Origin: Aurantiacibacter marinus
GTDB taxonomy: Bacteria > Pseudomonadota > Alphaproteobacteria > Sphingomonadales > Sphingomonadaceae
NCBI RefSeq assembly: GCF_001021555.1
Contig: NZ_LDCP01000004.1
Location: 62,001-126,000, forward strand
Direction of reading: 5' to 3'
Length of the DNA: 64,000 nucleotides
The number at the start of each line of letters is the position of its first letter. Position 1 is the first letter of the stretch. Positions 29,064 to 37,839 of this stretch are shown here, one piece after another. Below the pieces are notes generated by a model that was not told where the DNA came from, made no database searches, and saw only the letters and a list, made by a program, of their open reading frames with translations. Both the position numbers and the translations under genes were made by a program.

Positions 29064-31243
29064 GTGTCGTCTCCCCCTCCCAGAGGTACACGCGCGGCAT
29101 AGCCCCGCCAGTTGATTTCGCGCCCTTCAATCGTGACGCTGTGTTGTGCTGCGGGATCATTGTCCCACGATATGGCGACAACCACTTCCTGACCGGCAAG
29201 CGTCTCGATAAAAACAAGGTCATACCCGTGGGAGCGGACATGGTGCAGCGATGCGATCTGGCTGTTGCTGCCAATCGTCTGTTCAGTTGCGCCGTCATAA
29301 AGACCGTGCGATTCCAGCACACTGACGAAGCTTGCACTGTCCGTACCGCTGACCCGCTGGATCACCAGCGGTTCGCGCCGCAGGTTGAAGTCCGGATCGT
29401 TTGCGCCGCTTTCGCCCAGGATCACTTCCATGCCCGCGCTCGGTACGAAACGGTAAGTGTAAAACCGGCCATCCAGCAGCCATGTCATAAAACCTTGGTC
29501 AGGCGCAGGCGTGGCGCTGCCATCGACCCAGATGTGCTGATAGCCATTGTCAGCGCCAAGAACCGGGCGACCCGCAATGTTGCGCACAGGATCAAACCCC
29601 AGCCGCATGATGTGGCCCGAATAATGCAGTGGCAGGTCGAATTGTACTTCGCTTGTGCCCTGCGCCCGCAGCACATCGAGCGCCAGCGGCTGTGACAGGC
29701 CTTCGATATCAACCATAGCCAGAACGCGCGTCATGCTGACGCCTTCATTCGGATAGGCACTGTCGATCCCGGCCGCGCTGACCTGGAACCCATCTTCAAC
29801 GTTGAAGTAATGCTGCGTAGGCCACGCTGTATCGGCCAGATCGCGCACGCCGTAAAAATGGCTCTGCTCGTTCACGACCAGCGCATTGTGAGCGATGGTC
29901 TGCTTGGCCCAGGTCTCGTTTTCCGGCAGGTAGCGACCACCCTCCTTCGCCTCGATATTGAGGAACCGTGCGGCACCATAATCACGCACGATTTCATTGC
30001 CGCGATCATACAGCTGCCAGCTCAATTTATCGAAATGGCCGTGCCCCATCCCTTGCGACGCATTTTTGGCGACCATTGCCATGTGCATCGGGCCCTGCCC
30101 GCTGCGCATCACTGCAACAGCGCCCTGATCACCGTCAGGCCCGTCGCTGAACAGCATGGAACGGAACTGGAAGGGTTCCGCTTCGTCAGCTGCCAGCGCA
30201 CGCGACATTTCCAGCCCGGCAGGTGTGATAACTGTGCGCCCCTGCTGGCGCGCAATATCCAGCAGGGCAGGATCACGGGTTACCGAATATCCGATGGCAA
30301 CGCCTTCATACAGCTCGGCCGTATTCAGGCTCTTGTCGCGGATGGCATCGTTGAACGGGAAGAAATACCCGTCATAGGTCAGCTGGATCGTCGCGTTGAG
30401 CGCCTTCACCAGAATGCCGCCGCGATGTTCGAATATGCGCAAGGCCGGATCATTACGCTGTATCGCGCCCGCAAATACCATAAACGGCAACATGGCGAAG
30501 CGCTGGTAATAGGGGCCTTCGGTATAATATCCATCCGGCGAGAACAGCAGTTCGGTCTGGCGGACAAAGCCAGCCTCGCCGTCACCCGCGCTGCCATACA
30601 GCGCGCGGTGAACCAGATCATCATCGCCCAGCACATAACCGGCCATGCCCACACCTGCTGTTGCCCACGTGGCGTGATTGTGGATGAGGTTGAAGGTCGC
30701 TTCTGAATCAACCGACAGGAATTCGGCTGCGCGGCGGAAAACGTCATCATCGATGCGCTGGCGGTCCGCCGTATCAAGGTCATCGCGCACGGTTTCATAT
30801 GCCTGCACCGCGTGCACCATCCACATGGCATCATTCAGCACCTGCCAGAACAAGCGCCCGACGTTCTGGTTGGCACGCGCGGGATGATCCCCAAGTGTAG
30901 GATAAAGGTCCGCATATTCGAGCAGCATATCGCGCACGAATGCCAGATAGCGTTCTTCGCCTGTCAATTGATAAAGATGGCCGGCAAGGTACATCGCGCG
31001 GTAATTGCGCTTGTGCTGTTCGTGGGTGTAGCCGCCGCCCGGATCGGCAGGGACGGGCACAGTTATGCCCGCCGCGATCATGCCGTTTACGAATTCCTCT
31101 GCGAGCGCCATTTCGCTGGCGAACAGCTGTGGATACGCCATTGCTGACGCGGATTGCCCGGCAGCATCAAATTCCTGTGCCGCAGCGGGCAGCGACAACG
31201 CCAGTCCAGTTGCAGCAAGAGCGAGTGCGATAGAGCGCTTCAT
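29060..31243 (-). CDS. Oligoalginate lyase, polysaccharide lyase family 17
   Basis: Exolytic lyase releasing unsaturated monouronate (DEH) from alginate oligomers. The 727-residue product has a signal peptide (to AAAQ, about 23), an alpha/alpha-barrel domain with the catalytic Asn/His pair in LIHNHATW (N189, H190) and Tyr residues in DGYYTEGPYYQRFA (about 238-250), then a beta-sheet heparinase II/III-like domain with MGHGHFDKL (about 399-407). Length and motifs match PL17 enzymes such as Alg17C. It probably acts in the periplasm or at the surface. It overlaps both PL6 and the transporter by ATGA-type junctions. Confidence 0.94.
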   Translation of the reverse strand: MKRSIALALAATGLALSLPAAAQEFDAAGQSASAMAYPQLFASEMALAEEFVNGMIAAGITVPVPADPGGGYTHEQHKRNYRAMYLAGHLYQLTGEERYLAFVRDMLLEYADLYPTLGDHPARANQNVGRLFWQVLNDAMWMVHAVQAYETVRDDLDTADRQRIDDDVFRRAAEFLSVDSEATFNLIHNHATWATAGVGMAGYVLGDDDLVHRALYGSAGDGEAGFVRQTELLFSPDGYYTEGPYYQRFAMLPFMVFAGAIQRNDPALRIFEHRGGILVKALNATIQLTYDGYFFPFNDAIRDKSLNTAELYEGVAIGYSVTRDPALLDIARQQGRTVITPAGLEMSRALAADEAEPFQFRSMLFSDGPDGDQGAVAVMRSGQGPMHMAMVAKNASQGMGHGHFDKLSWQLYDRGNEIVRDYGAARFLNIEAKEGGRYLPENETWAKQTIAHNALVVNEQSHFYGVRDLADTAWPTQHYFNVEDGFQVSAAGIDSAYPNEGVSMTRVLAMVDIEGLSQPLALDVLRAQGTSEVQFDLPLHYSGHIMRLGFDPVRNIAGRPVLGADNGYQHIWVDGSATPAPDQGFMTWLLDGRFYTYRFVPSAGMEVILGESGANDPDFNLRREPLVIQRVSGTDSASFVSVLESHGLYDGATEQTIGSNSQIASLHHVRSHGYDLVFIETLAGQEVVVAISWDNDPAAQHSVTIEGREINWRGYAARVPLGGGDDT

Positions 31244-33480
31244 TGGGCGGAGATTTCGGTAGTGAGGTTTTCGCTCATTTCGACACGCGGTTCACCCGCA
31301 TAGTTCAGCTCAGTCAATTCCGGTCCGGGCGTCGCAGCGAAGGTATTGCGAGTTATGGCGGTAACCGGCGTCCCGACGGTATGTGTGATGCCAATAGGCG
31401 CTGAAGAGACAAACGCATTCTGGCCGATCATCGTGCGCTGCGCGCCATGCAGGTCGATGGAACTGCGCGACCCCGATCCAACATTCTCAAAAATGGACCC
31501 AGCAATGTTCACGTGCGGACCAAAAGTGCTTTCGTCGCGCCCGCCGCGATATACTTCTGCCGCAGAGCCGGTGACGTTCCGGACGATAGAATCCTGAATA
31601 TCGAGATATTCGATATTGTACTGGCCCTGGTCATCATATTCGGATGCCGCAGAAACAACCGCTCCGCTGATATTTTCGAATATACTGTCACGAATATCGA
31701 CCCGGTCTGCGAGCGTGGACTTGCCGAAATAAATGACGTCGAAATCGCGGTTCACATCGAGATTGCGGACGACGACGCGCTCCAGCTCAATCTGCAGATT
31801 GCCGCGGATCGGGATGCTGGCTGTGCGGATTACCGCGTTGCCGGATGCGTCGTCCGCCTCTGCGCCGTCGATTGTCAGGTCCTCCAATCGCAACCGTCCA
31901 CCTTCGCGCATCTCGAACAACGTGGGCCGCACGAATGTAAGTATCGTGTCGCTTTCGCCCGTGATCGTCAGCGAGCGGCTGATGGGAATGATCCGATCAA
32001 CCACATAGTGGCCCGGCGAAAGCTGCAATGTATCACCGTCATGGGCATCAGCTATTGCGTCTATAAGTGCAGTGCCGGACATTTCGACTTCGATCGCGCG
32101 CCCTGTTCCGAATGGCTCCTGCGCGCCCGGCTTCGGGTACCAGTCCACGCCAACTTCATCCAGCGACATGACCCGCAAGTCACGCGGGGCACCTACTGCG
32201 GCAAGCGAAGGGTCTACCGGATAGAGCAGGCCGTTCCCGCCCCGCTCCATTGCCGTGTCAACACGCCGGACCGCGTCCAATGCGCTGTGGAGCTGCCCGG
32301 AAACTACCGCATTTCCAGCGAACGCGATGCCGGAGATATCGGCATCCACTTCGAGGAATGTCCCCTCCTCGCGCCCGCCAAGAAGGTTGGAATAGAAATA
32401 ACTGTCTGACGGTGCAGCAGAGCGTTCTTCATCAGCACCTGCGCCAAAGGTTATCCTGTCACTGTCGATAATCGTGTTGCGCAGGATCTGTGCATATTGC
32501 ACTTCAACATAGCGGTTGGCGGGCGAGTTGGGCACGCCGTTCATCACGGTCAACGCGCTGGCAAAGCCATTGCCGCGCAGGCCTTCCATATAATTGTCCT
32601 GCACTGTCTGACGGCGATTGATGACGCGGATCCCGCCAGTGTGGTCTTCACCATCGCCGATAAAGACATTGCGCTCCACCAAATTACCGTCGCCGTGGCG
32701 CAGCGTCAGCGCCCCGCGTGACCGCAGGAACAGATTGCCCCGCACGGTATTGCCACCAGCCTTGACCGAGATGATTTCCACCTCACCGCTGCAGCGATCA
32801 AAGACGTTGTTTTCCACCAGCGTATTTGAATCAAATTCTGCAAAATGGCTGGTCCCGATGCGCAGGGTTTCCCCCCCATTGGAACCAAGGTTCGGGCGCG
32901 GTCCGAAATAGTTGTGATCGATGCTGTGGTTGTTTTCACGGCTGCCTTCGGTGTTGAGCCGTACCGCCAAAGTCACACCGCGATTGGTCTTGCCCACCAG
33001 ATGATTGTGATCGAAACGGTTGTCTTGCCCGTAGATGCCAACCCAATAGTCAGTTTCATTGCGGTCCGGCTTGCTGAAATGATCAATTACAGTTTGCGTC
33101 ACACGCGAATTGCGCGCCAGATCTTCGCTGTCGCGGCGGAAGGAAATCACTTCCCCTGTGGGGCTGAAACCATCGCGGAATACAAGCCCTGACACGATAA
33201 TGTGCTGGCCACCGATACGCAGATTTGATTGGCCAGTCAGGACAACTTCGCCCGGAGTTTCCGCCGCCAATGTAATCGGCGCATCGGCACTGCCTTGGCC
33301 AGTAATCACAATTTCAAAATCGCGCCACTCGCCATTGGCCAGGGTGATCGTGTCGCCTGCGCTCACTTGCCCTAGTGCGGCCGCGTATTCATCCGGATTG
33401 CTGACAAAGCGATCTTCCGCGCGGGCTGGTGCGACCCAAAGGGAAAGCGCCGCAACGCAAAGGCCCATCCTGCCGAACAT
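31240..33480 (-). CDS. Alginate lyase, polysaccharide lyase family 6, with a second beta-helix domain
   Basis: First gene of the alginate operon. The 746-residue protein has a signal peptide (to ARAE, about 21) and an N-terminal parallel beta-helix with the PL6 (chondroitinase B-like) signatures: Ca-binding region GSNGGETLRIG (E204), catalytic Lys in IISVKAGGN (K240) and Arg in LTLRHGDGN (R261). Residues from about 460 form a second beta-helix (DTLQLSPGHYVVDRI onward), as in two-domain PL6 enzymes. It would cut polymeric alginate for PL17 to finish. A promoter and a conserved operator-like site lie upstream. Confidence 0.93.
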   Translation of the reverse strand: MFGRMGLCVAALSLWVAPARAEDRFVSNPDEYAAALGQVSAGDTITLANGEWRDFEIVITGQGSADAPITLAAETPGEVVLTGQSNLRIGGQHIIVSGLVFRDGFSPTGEVISFRRDSEDLARNSRVTQTVIDHFSKPDRNETDYWVGIYGQDNRFDHNHLVGKTNRGVTLAVRLNTEGSRENNHSIDHNYFGPRPNLGSNGGETLRIGTSHFAEFDSNTLVENNVFDRCSGEVEIISVKAGGNTVRGNLFLRSRGALTLRHGDGNLVERNVFIGDGEDHTGGIRVINRRQTVQDNYMEGLRGNGFASALTVMNGVPNSPANRYVEVQYAQILRNTIIDSDRITFGAGADEERSAAPSDSYFYSNLLGGREEGTFLEVDADISGIAFAGNAVVSGQLHSALDAVRRVDTAMERGGNGLLYPVDPSLAAVGAPRDLRVMSLDEVGVDWYPKPGAQEPFGTGRAIEVEMSGTALIDAIADAHDGDTLQLSPGHYVVDRIIPISRSLTITGESDTILTFVRPTLFEMREGGRLRLEDLTIDGAEADDASGNAVIRTASIPIRGNLQIELERVVVRNLDVNRDFDVIYFGKSTLADRVDIRDSIFENISGAVVSAASEYDDQGQYNIEYLDIQDSIVRNVTGSAAEVYRGGRDESTFGPHVNIAGSIFENVGSGSRSSIDLHGAQRTMIGQNAFVSSAPIGITHTVGTPVTAITRNTFAATPGPELTELNYAGEPRVEMSENLTTEISAQ

Positions 33481-33511
33481 CCGTCATCCCTCTCATTATA
33501 GTTTGAGAAGG

Positions 33512-33539
33512 ACAATACGGTTGGCGGGCTCTGTGTCAA
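33512..33539 (-). promoter_or_regulatory. Promoter of the alginate operon (before PL6)
   Basis: On the minus strand a perfect TTGACA (33534-33539) is followed after 16 bases by TATTGT (33512-33517), with the PL6 ATG 54 bases after the start of the -35 box. The same distance occurs at the two alginate TonB receptor genes, which supports the call. Confidence 0.7.
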
Positions 33540-33564
33540 CCAGATTTCTATGCCAAATCTAGAT

Positions 33565-33580
33565 AACTGTCATACCAGTT
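33565..33580. promoter_or_regulatory. Alginate regulon operator-like site A
   Basis: AACTGTCATACCAGTT, an inverted repeat (AACTG-N6-CAGTT) whose core read on the minus strand, CTGGTATGACAG, fits the TGGTNNNACCA type of site bound by FadR-group GntR proteins. It is centred 36 bp upstream of the -35 box of the PL6 promoter and shares 15 of 16 bases with the site before the second TonB receptor. Confidence 0.7.
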
Positions 33581-33593
33581 TACCAGGTGTGAC

Positions 33594-34352
33594 CTAATGT
33601 AGCTTTGCGGCAGAAAGGAAGCGTTCGCGGCTCGCGCTGGCACGCTCCTGCACCTCTGCAAGCGCCTGCCGCTCGGTCGCATCAAGCATCGTTTCGATCA
33701 GTCGTTGAAAATGTTCGCGCATTGCCGCGCGCGCTGCGCCCGAATCGCGTGCCTTCAAGGCCTGAAAGACGGCGCGGTGCTCTTCCGTGCGGATATGCTT
33801 ATCGTGGTTGCAGACGGATTCGTAGACAGCTTTTACCTGCGGTATCGAATCACGCATCCGCCACAATTGCTTCACGCTATGGAGGATTGCCGCGTTCCTG
33901 GAAGCCGATGCGATCGTCTCGTGGAACATCTCATCGGCCAGGTCTGCTTGTTCTTTATTGCCAACCGCCATGCGATTGACGAGGTCTTCTATCTGGTCGA
34001 TCTGTTCATCGGTGATGTGGTGCGCTGCCAGCGCCGCAGCCTCGGATTCGATCAGCATGCGCGCTTCGGTAACTTCAAATGCGCTAACGCTTGGCAGCCG
34101 CTCTTCGGATTGGGGCATGCCTTCGCTGACATATACGCCGGACCCTGTCTTGATTTCGAGCCGGCCGATTGCCTGCAGCGCGATTTCCGCCTCGCGGATC
34201 GTCACGCGGCTGACATCGAACTTTTCGGCAAGCTCACGCTCACCGGGCAAGCGTGAGCCGATAGGGAAGGCTCCCTCGTCGATCATCTCGGCAATTTGCC
34301 TTGCGATGGATTGGTAAAGTCTTTTCGCAGTCATCCCCTGCCCCGAATTCAT
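33594..34352 (-). CDS. GntR/FadR-family transcriptional regulator of the alginate locus
   Basis: A regulator of about 252 residues with an N-terminal winged HTH (RLYQSIARQIAEMIDEGAFPI; ELAEKFDVSRVTIREAEIAL) and a C-terminal all-helical FCD domain with metal/ligand His residues (FHETIASASRN, EEHRAVFQALKARD, MREHFQRLIE). Starts at 34352 (ATG, chosen) or 34334 (ATG preceded by CAGGGG) are both possible. It lies upstream of PL6 on the same strand and is the obvious candidate to bind the shared operator-like motif; its ligand may be DEH, KDG or KDPG. A half-site AATTGGT at 34387 hints at autoregulation. Confidence 0.9.
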   Translation of the reverse strand: MNSGQGMTAKRLYQSIARQIAEMIDEGAFPIGSRLPGERELAEKFDVSRVTIREAEIALQAIGRLEIKTGSGVYVSEGMPQSEERLPSVSAFEVTEARMLIESEAAALAAHHITDEQIDQIEDLVNRMAVGNKEQADLADEMFHETIASASRNAAILHSVKQLWRMRDSIPQVKAVYESVCNHDKHIRTEEHRAVFQALKARDSGAARAAMREHFQRLIETMLDATERQALAEVQERASASRERFLSAAKLH

Positions 34353-34421
34353 GTGCACAGATGCGCGCTATGTTAAACTCCAGACTAATTGGTTTTGCCA
34401 CTGATCGCAACTGAGTGAAAT

Positions 34422-34457
34422 TGAGAGGTGCCCATAACGCGGTACGGGCACCTCTCA
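34422..34457. terminator. Hairpin after the first alginate TonB receptor
   Basis: TGAGAGGTGCCC pairs perfectly over 12 bases with GGGCACCTCTCA across a 12-base loop, just downstream of the receptor stop at 34466 and before the promoter region of the GntR gene. On the minus strand it is followed by AATTTCA, a weak U-tract. Confidence 0.75.
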
Positions 34458-34465
34458 GGGAGAAA

Positions 34466-37400
34466 TCAGAAGCGGAAACGCACGCCGGCAAAGAACCTTG
34501 GCCCATATACCGAAGCTGATGAGAAATCGTCCGGTGCGCCGCGATAATCGATGCGCGGCTCGTTGAACAGGTTGATCCCTTCGAGACGAACTGTGACATT
34601 ATCGGCCACACGCAGCGATATCCGCGCCTCGAAGACGCTGGTATCGTCAACGTAACGGATACGGCCTGGTGTCGCCACGAACTGCTGGAAGTAGTTCGAA
34701 CGATATTTCCACACACCTTGCAGCTCGATCGGGCCAATTTCGTAATATGCCTGCGCCGATACAACGTGCTTCGACAGACCGAAGATGTTTGCCGGAACGA
34801 TGAGGCCCTCCTGCACTCCGGCGATCGAACCATCATCGTTGAAGTTGGTTACCGCGCCGAGCGTATCGTCCTCGAATTCGAAATTCGAATTCGCGTAGTT
34901 ATAGCTCAGCTTGAAGCCCAGCCCGTCAAGCGGCGCAGGCAACCAGCTGAACCGGTGTGCTGCGGTAAGTTCCAGCCCATAGATGTCGCTGCTTTCGCCA
35001 GTGACATTCGTGGTGGACACGATCGTTTCCAGATCGATGCCATCGACATTGAAGATTTCGGTCTGGCGGGAGTTTACGAAGCCACCATCGAAGTTCTTGT
35101 AATACACGCCGACCGCCAGGATCGAATCTTCGTCCGGATACCATTCAAGCGCAACGTCCGCGTTCCATGACAGAAGCGGTTGGGTGAAAGGATTACCGGT
35201 TGCGCCCGCAGAACCCAGCGCTTCTTCGACGGAGAACACCGGTGCACCTTCGTCAACCAGGGCGTTGAAAGTACGCCCAAAGCTAAGCGAAGACGGGTCC
35301 GGACGCGAAAGCGCGCGATAGACTGCGAAGCGTCCGAGCAAATCGGGAGTGAATTCGCCAGTCAAGTTGAAGCTCGGCAAATATTCCGTGTAGGAGCCAC
35401 CGCCCGAGACGACGACGAGCGAATTTTCGTCCGAAACGATGTCGATCAGTTCACCGGTCGTATCATCAAACACAGCGTTCAGTGTTCCGCGGAAACCGCG
35501 CGAGTCCACTTCAGTATGAACCACGCGGACACCGAGGTTCCCACGCACCGGAAGCGAACCGAGATCACCGTTGAAGTTGGCCTGGACGTAACCGGCCCAG
35601 GTACGCTCTGTAACATCGCTGTTCTGGATTGAATCGAAATCGCCGGTCGGGAAAATCGGCACGCCATTGTTGTCGAAAGAGAGGCCCGAGGGGTCTTCAC
35701 GCTCCAGCACCTGCACCACGCAAAGCGCGTCGAACGTGGCGTAAGAGTTGGCAGTGCCAATCACATTGCCATTTTCATCAAGGTTCGTGATCAGCGGATT
35801 GCCACCCGATACCGAGGACAGGAAGCCGGAAACCGGGAAGCTGGTCCGGCATTCACGGTTGGCTGCGGCCAATGCGCCTGTATCGTCAGTGTCGTTGTAG
35901 TTGTTTTCAAACCGGCTTGAGCCAGAGGCACCCGGGACGTCGCGATAGTTCAGATCCTGGTAGCGCACACCGGTCATGATGGATGAAATGAAACCATCCA
36001 GTTCATATTCGGCATCCAACCGTCCGGCCCAGATCGAATTGTACCGGTCCTGTTCAAGATCGGCGCGCACGCGTGGATCGTTTGCGAACAGATCGTGGTT
36101 GGTCACGTCGAAATTCTGGGTGAAGAAATTCAGCGCCTGCGAACCATTTTGCATGATCTGCACAGCAGTTTCGACGCGGTCGTTGGTCGAACTGCCATCG
36201 CTTTCGCGGGCGTCGGGCCACACTGCGGCACCCGTGATATCTTCGTTATCCTCCGTCCGGAAACGGACCTGCACGGCCTGTTCGATCCGCTGTGTTTCAG
36301 AATAGGAAACGTCACCCGAAATGGTCAGGCGATCACCAGGCGAAGCGACAAAGTTGATGCCGCCACCGTAATAGTTCTCCTCACGCTGGAGATATTCGCT
36401 GATTGCTTCGATACGCTGTTCGCCAGTGTACTGACGCAGGGCGCCGCTTTCGGTGTAGATCAGGGGCAGATCGATGCGGTTCGGATCACCCGGCGCATCC
36501 ACGCGGCGGCCTTCCACAAAACCAAGGTCGCTGCGCTGCTCCCTGTAGAAACGCTTCGCATACTGGAAATCGGCATTCAGCTCGAAGGTCGGCGAAGGCC
36601 GGTACTGAAGCGCAGCGAAGAAGGAATCGCGCTCGTCATCGGTAATGTTGGTACGCAGGCCATAACTGTTACGCGCGATGATGAAATCGTTGGTATTCGT
36701 GCCGTCGCGCAGCGCGTTGACGACGTCTTCGTTGGAGTTGCAATTGCCGTCATCATAGACCCCTGCGTTCGGCGTTGTCGGATCAAGGACACACGCCTGG
36801 ATCGTATTGCTGACATTCGCTTCGCGTTCCGGGTTGGTGGAGCGGTTGGTCTGGTAGCCGAGCGAAATTCCCAGCTCGCCAAACCCGCCGAGATCATACT
36901 GATCGACATAGCTGAGCGTAATCCGGTGACCGAAATCACGGAAACGCTGGTCTTCATCAACGTTGAAATTCTGCGGATTGTAAGGAAGTTTGTACTCGGC
37001 CTGGAACCGTCGGCGGCCGTAATCGAGCGGCGCTACGGTTTCCAGCGCGATCTGGCCTGCCACACCGCCTTCAATCAGGCTGGCAGACTGGGTTTTGTAG
37101 ATGGCCAGCGTGTTGAACAGTTCCGAAGGGAACTGGCTGAAGTTAACCGAACGGTCGCCACTGCCGTTTGTGGCAATGCGGCCGTTGATCGTGGTTGAAC
37201 TGAGGAACGGCCCAAGGCCGCGAAGTGCGATTTCCGTGGCCCCGCCCTGTTCGCGGTGAGAAGCTGCACCGGTAATCGTTTCAAGCGCTTCACCAATGGA
37301 CAATGCCGGAAGATCGCCGATTTCATCCGATGTCAGCACGTCGACAATCAGATCGTTTTCGCGCTTTTCCTCAATGGAAGACTGGATTGTGCCGCGAATA

Positions 37401-37564
37401 CCCGTGACGACGATGTCACCCCCCGGTGCCGCGCCTTCGTCACCAGCATCCTGCGCCATGACCGGCACTGCCGACAAGACCATTGCGCTGGTGGCAAGCA
37501 AACCCGCCATCATGTGCTGCTTCTTATTAGAGCGGCGAGCACCGTCCATACCAAAACCCATCAT
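34466..37564 (-). CDS. TonB-dependent receptor of the alginate locus (first)
   Basis: Outer membrane transporter of 1,032 residues, of the long Caulobacter-type TonB receptors used for polysaccharide oligomers. Signal peptide ends at VMAQ (about 38); the plug starts at DIVVTGIRGTIQSSIEEKR (about 50-68) and the barrel ends in a terminal Phe (GVRFRF). GGGAGAG lies before the two adjacent ATGs at 37564 and 37561. It is transcribed separately from the lyase operon but its promoter carries the same -35 box and upstream site, so it is predicted to be co-regulated and to import alginate oligosaccharides. Confidence 0.92.
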   Translation of the reverse strand: MMGFGMDGARRSNKKQHMMAGLLATSAMVLSAVPVMAQDAGDEGAAPGGDIVVTGIRGTIQSSIEEKRENDLIVDVLTSDEIGDLPALSIGEALETITGAASHREQGGATEIALRGLGPFLSSTTINGRIATNGSGDRSVNFSQFPSELFNTLAIYKTQSASLIEGGVAGQIALETVAPLDYGRRRFQAEYKLPYNPQNFNVDEDQRFRDFGHRITLSYVDQYDLGGFGELGISLGYQTNRSTNPEREANVSNTIQACVLDPTTPNAGVYDDGNCNSNEDVVNALRDGTNTNDFIIARNSYGLRTNITDDERDSFFAALQYRPSPTFELNADFQYAKRFYREQRSDLGFVEGRRVDAPGDPNRIDLPLIYTESGALRQYTGEQRIEAISEYLQREENYYGGGINFVASPGDRLTISGDVSYSETQRIEQAVQVRFRTEDNEDITGAAVWPDARESDGSSTNDRVETAVQIMQNGSQALNFFTQNFDVTNHDLFANDPRVRADLEQDRYNSIWAGRLDAEYELDGFISSIMTGVRYQDLNYRDVPGASGSSRFENNYNDTDDTGALAAANRECRTSFPVSGFLSSVSGGNPLITNLDENGNVIGTANSYATFDALCVVQVLEREDPSGLSFDNNGVPIFPTGDFDSIQNSDVTERTWAGYVQANFNGDLGSLPVRGNLGVRVVHTEVDSRGFRGTLNAVFDDTTGELIDIVSDENSLVVVSGGGSYTEYLPSFNLTGEFTPDLLGRFAVYRALSRPDPSSLSFGRTFNALVDEGAPVFSVEEALGSAGATGNPFTQPLLSWNADVALEWYPDEDSILAVGVYYKNFDGGFVNSRQTEIFNVDGIDLETIVSTTNVTGESSDIYGLELTAAHRFSWLPAPLDGLGFKLSYNYANSNFEFEDDTLGAVTNFNDDGSIAGVQEGLIVPANIFGLSKHVVSAQAYYEIGPIELQGVWKYRSNYFQQFVATPGRIRYVDDTSVFEARISLRVADNVTVRLEGINLFNEPRIDYRGAPDDFSSASVYGPRFFAGVRFRF

Positions 37565-37593
37565 TACTCTCCCAGAGTCGTTGTTATGGGTTC

Positions 37594-37621
37594 AGGGTAC
37601 GCTGGGAGGCAACTATGTCAA
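37594..37621 (-). promoter_or_regulatory. Promoter of the first alginate TonB receptor
   Basis: Minus-strand TTGACA (37616-37621) with a weak -10 TACCCT (37594-37599) 16 bases on; the ATG is 52 bases from the start of the -35 box, nearly as at the PL6 and second receptor promoters. Confidence 0.6.
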
Positions 37622-37647
37622 CCTAACGGACATGCCAATATGGGTTA

Positions 37648-37663
37648 TCCTGTAATACCAATT
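37648..37663. promoter_or_regulatory. Alginate regulon operator-like site C
   Basis: TCCTGTAATACCAATT matches 13 of 16 bases of the site before the second receptor and lies 37 bp (centre to centre) upstream of the -35 box. A further partial copy on the opposite strand (GTTGGTATG core) lies at 37693-37708. Confidence 0.55.
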
Positions 37664-37780
37664 GGTGTGTTGTAAATATGATACATTTTGCGAGTTGGTA
37701 TGGATGTCCATAAACCACAGCTGCTTTCTCCCATTGCGCAGGGGCTTGGCCTGGAGGTTTCACATTACCTGCCCACAACG

Positions 37781-37813
37781 AAAAAGCGCCCCACAATCGT
37801 GAGACGCTTTTCC
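37781..37813 (-). terminator. Hairpin terminator after the second alginate TonB receptor
   Basis: Read on the minus strand, AAAAGCGTCTCAC pairs with GTGGGGCGCTTTT (three G-U pairs in RNA) across GATT and runs into TTTTT. It starts 27 bases after the receptor stop at 37840. Confidence 0.8.
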
Positions 37814-37839
37814 TTTGTTCGGTGATGTTACCGCGAGCG

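Noticed and set aside
36095-37198. Plus-strand open frame of 367 codons
   Set aside because: Antisense shadow of the first alginate TonB receptor; no domain visible.
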